From Acidobacteriota bacterium (GTDB taxonomy: Bacteria; Acidobacteriota; Terriglobia; Acidiferrales; UBA7541), in contig JABCZN010000014.1 of NCBI GenBank assembly GCA_013289665.1, forward strand, positions 1 through 64,000: a stretch of DNA of 64,000 nt, read 5' to 3'. This document shows, piece by piece, positions 61,771 to 64,000 of this stretch. Positions within the stretch are counted from its first letter, which is position 1; each line of letters begins with the position of its first letter. The notes beneath the pieces are model-generated. The model was given only the letters and a program-made list of their open reading frames with translations, ran no database searches and was not told the origin of the DNA. Made by a program: the position numbers and the translations under genes.

Positions 61771-64000
61771 GTGAACCTTTTCTTTTCCATTCCCGCCTCG
61801 GGACAACTCCTCCGCTTCTGCTCGCTCTTTCTCGCTCTCCCTCTTTTTGCCGCACCGATCTTCTCCCAGCAGATCCCTGCTCAGCCGCCTCCCGGCAGCA
61901 TCGCGGAAATTACCGCCAAAGGCGCGCAGCGCCGCGTCGGCAGCACCTACATCGCCGACGACGACGTGGACATCACCTACGGCGGCATGCGCCTCCGCGC
62001 CGATCATGTCGAATACGATGACGCAACTTCACAAGTCATCGCCCGCGGCCACATCATCTTCGACTTTGAAACGCAGCATCTCGAAGCTGACGAGGCCAAC
62101 TACAACGTCGCCACGGGTCGCGGCACCTTCAAGCGAGTCCGCGGCTTCCTGAAGCTCGAGCGCCGCCCCAATCCCCGCCTCCTCGTCTCCCGCAATCCGC
62201 TCTACTTCGAAGCCGAGGAAGTCGATCGCCTCTCCGAGCAGGTCTACGTCATCAAGCATTCCTGGATCACCATCTGCGATCCGCAGCAGCCCACCTGGCA
62301 GTTTTATGCCCCGCGCGCCAAGATCACCGTGCAGCGCCACGTCGCCATGGTCAATTCCAATTTCCGCCTTTTTCGCGTGCCGCTTGTCTGGCTGCCCTAC
62401 GCGACCGCGCCAGCCGGCGAACACATTCGCGAATCCGGTTTCCTCTTGCCCCTCATCGGCAACAGCAATCAAAAAGGATTCGTATTCGGCGACGCGTTCT
62501 ACTGGGCCCCGCGCACCTGGTTCGATACCACACTGGGCTTCGACTACTTCAGCCGCCGCGGCACCGCGCAGCGCGCCCAGGTTCGCGCACGGCCCTTTGA
62601 AAACACCACCATCCGCTATGACTATTTCGGCGTGATTGACCGCGGCATTCCGCAAGCCAGTGGCCCGCCGACGAAGCAGGGCGGCCACCAGCAAACCCTG
62701 GAAGTGCAATCCCTCTGGCATCACGGCTGGCGCTTTGTCGCTGACGTCAACCAACTCTCCTCCCTCACTTTTCAACTCGCCTTTTCCGATACCTACGGCG
62801 ACTCCATCAATTCTGAGATTCGCAGCTCCGTCTTCCTGACCAATAATTTTCGCGGCTTCAGCTTCAACGTCGCCAGCCTCAGCGATCGCAGTTATCTGCA
62901 ACTCAGCCCCCCCAACAGCGTCTATCTCCGCAGCGACCCCGAAGCCCGCTTCGGCTCCGCCGAGCAGGCTCCCTTTCAAATGTTGCCGGTCTATTTCTCC
63001 TTCGAATCCTTCGCCGGAGCGGTTCATCGCGGCGACCAGTTTCTCGACACGCCGGAATTTGTCGCGCGCACCGAGTTTGCACCCAAAGTCACCATCCCCT
63101 TCCATTTCCGCGAACTGTTCGGCCTCACCGCCTCCGCCGCCTTCCGCACCACCTACTACGGCGATTCCCTCAACTCCCATTCCATCCTCACCGGCGATTC
63201 CATCACCCGCAATACCGGCGAATTCGCCCTCGAATTTCGCCCCGCCACCCTGGAACGCTTCTTCGACCGGCCGCTCACCCATCACCGCTACAAACACACC
63301 ATTGAGCCATTGGCGACCTATCGCTACGTCACCGGCGTCCACAATTTTTCCGACTTCGTGCGTTTCGACAGCAACGCCACCCTCACCGACACCAACGAAA
63401 TCGAGTACGGCGTCGTCCAGCATCTCTACGTGAAATCCGGCGACGATCAGCCGTTAGACTTCCTCTCCTGGCGCCTTGTCCAAAAACATTACTTCGATCC
63501 AACTTTCGGCGGCGCTCTCGTTCCCGGCCAGCGCAACGTCTTTGAAGCGCTTGATTCCATTACGGCGTTCGCTTTCGCCACCACGCCGCGCAACTGGTCG
63601 CCCGTCGTCAGCGACCTCAAGCTCACTCCCGGCGGGCGTTACGACGCCGAGCAAATCCTCGAATACGACACGCAACTCCACAAACTCACCACCATCGGCA
63701 CGCTCGTCAAGCTCAAGCCTTACCGCGAATATTTTTTCACCATCGCGCATTTCCGGCTGCAGGGCGACCCAATCGTCCAGCCGCTCACCCAGCAGATTCG
63801 CGCCATGCTGGGCTATGGCAGTCTCACTCGCAAAGGCTTCAATGCCTCGACCGGCCTCAGCTACGACATCAACAGCGGCACCTTGCAGAATCAGTTCGTC
63901 CAGCTCGGCTACAATGGCGGCTGCTGCGGCCTCGCCGTTGAGTACCGCCGCATCAATCTCGGCACCGTGCGCAATGAAAACCAGTTTCGCGTCGCCTTGA
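61771..64000 (+). CDS. lptD: LPS-assembly outer-membrane protein LptD (3' end beyond window)
   Basis: An uninterrupted frame runs from GTG 61771 to the window end, 743 codons without a stop. A signal peptide (FCSLFLALPLFAAPIFS) is followed by an LptA-like beta-jellyroll (IAEITAKGAQRRVGSTYIA, VDITYGGMRLRADHVEY; residues ~45-140), then a large beta-barrel. The cysteine in SWITICDPQQ (about 169) and the adjacent pair at about 718-719 (NGGCCGLAVEY) occupy the places of the LptD disulfide cysteines of E. coli. It inserts LPS in the outer leaflet with LptE. Typical length is 750-850 residues, so little is missing. Confidence 0.92.
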   Translation, partial: MNLFFSIPASGQLLRFCSLFLALPLFAAPIFSQQIPAQPPPGSIAEITAKGAQRRVGSTYIADDDVDITYGGMRLRADHVEYDDATSQVIARGHIIFDFETQHLEADEANYNVATGRGTFKRVRGFLKLERRPNPRLLVSRNPLYFEAEEVDRLSEQVYVIKHSWITICDPQQPTWQFYAPRAKITVQRHVAMVNSNFRLFRVPLVWLPYATAPAGEHIRESGFLLPLIGNSNQKGFVFGDAFYWAPRTWFDTTLGFDYFSRRGTAQRAQVRARPFENTTIRYDYFGVIDRGIPQASGPPTKQGGHQQTLEVQSLWHHGWRFVADVNQLSSLTFQLAFSDTYGDSINSEIRSSVFLTNNFRGFSFNVASLSDRSYLQLSPPNSVYLRSDPEARFGSAEQAPFQMLPVYFSFESFAGAVHRGDQFLDTPEFVARTEFAPKVTIPFHFRELFGLTASAAFRTTYYGDSLNSHSILTGDSITRNTGEFALEFRPATLERFFDRPLTHHRYKHTIEPLATYRYVTGVHNFSDFVRFDSNATLTDTNEIEYGVVQHLYVKSGDDQPLDFLSWRLVQKHYFDPTFGGALVPGQRNVFEALDSITAFAFATTPRNWSPVVSDLKLTPGGRYDAEQILEYDTQLHKLTTIGTLVKLKPYREYFFTIAHFRLQGDPIVQPLTQQIRAMLGYGSLTRKGFNASTGLSYDINSGTLQNQFVQLGYNGGCCGLAVEYRRINLGTVRNENQFRVAL

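Noticed and set aside
62029..63423. 464-residue minus-strand open frame
   Set aside because: It is antisense to lptD, which is open for 743 codons with signal peptide, LptA-like domain and barrel.

Overview
The window reads as a chromosomal segment of a soil-type Acidobacteriota (Terriglobia-like), probably from an assembled genome. This is inferred from the gene families: a 1,326-residue TonB-dependent receptor with an N-terminal carboxypeptidase-regulatory domain, DUF1015, DUF3455 and DUF3108 proteins, a Ste24-like M48 protease, LptD (so a diderm), and high-GC coding with many GTG/TTG starts. No taxonomic marker such as 16S rRNA is present.

Region 1 (1-7.1 kb) is a decayed mobile or accessory island. 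It holds the start of an IS110-family transposase with a structured upstream RNA region, single hypothetical genes in mixed orientations, a gene fragment, a MITE-like inverted repeat, an internally deleted IS30-family element with intact 29-bp ends plus a solo IS30 end, and several short dispersed repeats. It ends with a tyrosine integrase that lacks its N-terminal domain and carries a one-base frameshift. The integrase abuts the 3' end of a tRNA gene with anticodon CAU (probably tRNA-Ile2), the classic attachment site for such islands.

Region 2 (7.4-26.2 kb) looks like one polyamine/GABA catabolism district. A minus-strand operon encodes a class-III aminotransferase, an APC permease, an aldehyde dehydrogenase, GABA aminotransferase, succinate-semialdehyde dehydrogenase and an SDR. 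A large TonB-dependent receptor follows. Divergent from it are a MerR-XRE-cupin fusion regulator and a tightly overlapping PotD-A-B-C polyamine importer ending in a Tat-exported flavin amine oxidase. Together these could take up di/polyamines, convert them to aminobutyraldehyde and GABA, and feed succinate to the TCA cycle.

Region 3 (26.2-37.2 kb) is mixed housekeeping and signalling: a CreD-like membrane protein, an AhpD-like protein, a metallo-beta-lactamase/PilZ fusion, a CDF metal exporter, a small zinc-ribbon protein, a STAS anti-anti-sigma factor, a DUF1015 protein with a remnant of a duplicated 3' end, an M48 protease and an HAD phosphatase.

Region 4 (37.5-64 kb) is envelope-polysaccharide biosynthesis mixed with small metabolic genes. 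It has three GT4 glycosyltransferases, a membrane transglutaminase-like protein, an AsnB-type amidotransferase, a carbamoyltransferase, an arginase-family enzyme, a WecA/MraY-like sugar-phosphate transferase behind a structured leader, UDP-glucose dehydrogenase, UDP-xylose synthase, a UDP-HexNAc dehydrogenase, a WbpP-like epimerase, GmhA-like isomerase, a CpsB-like PHP phosphatase and, running off the right edge, the LPS transporter LptD. The nucleotide-sugar set supports synthesis of UDP-GlcA, UDP-xylose, UDP-GalNAc and HexNAcA sugars for an LPS or capsule. No CRISPR array, rRNA, phage structural gene or exosortase was seen.
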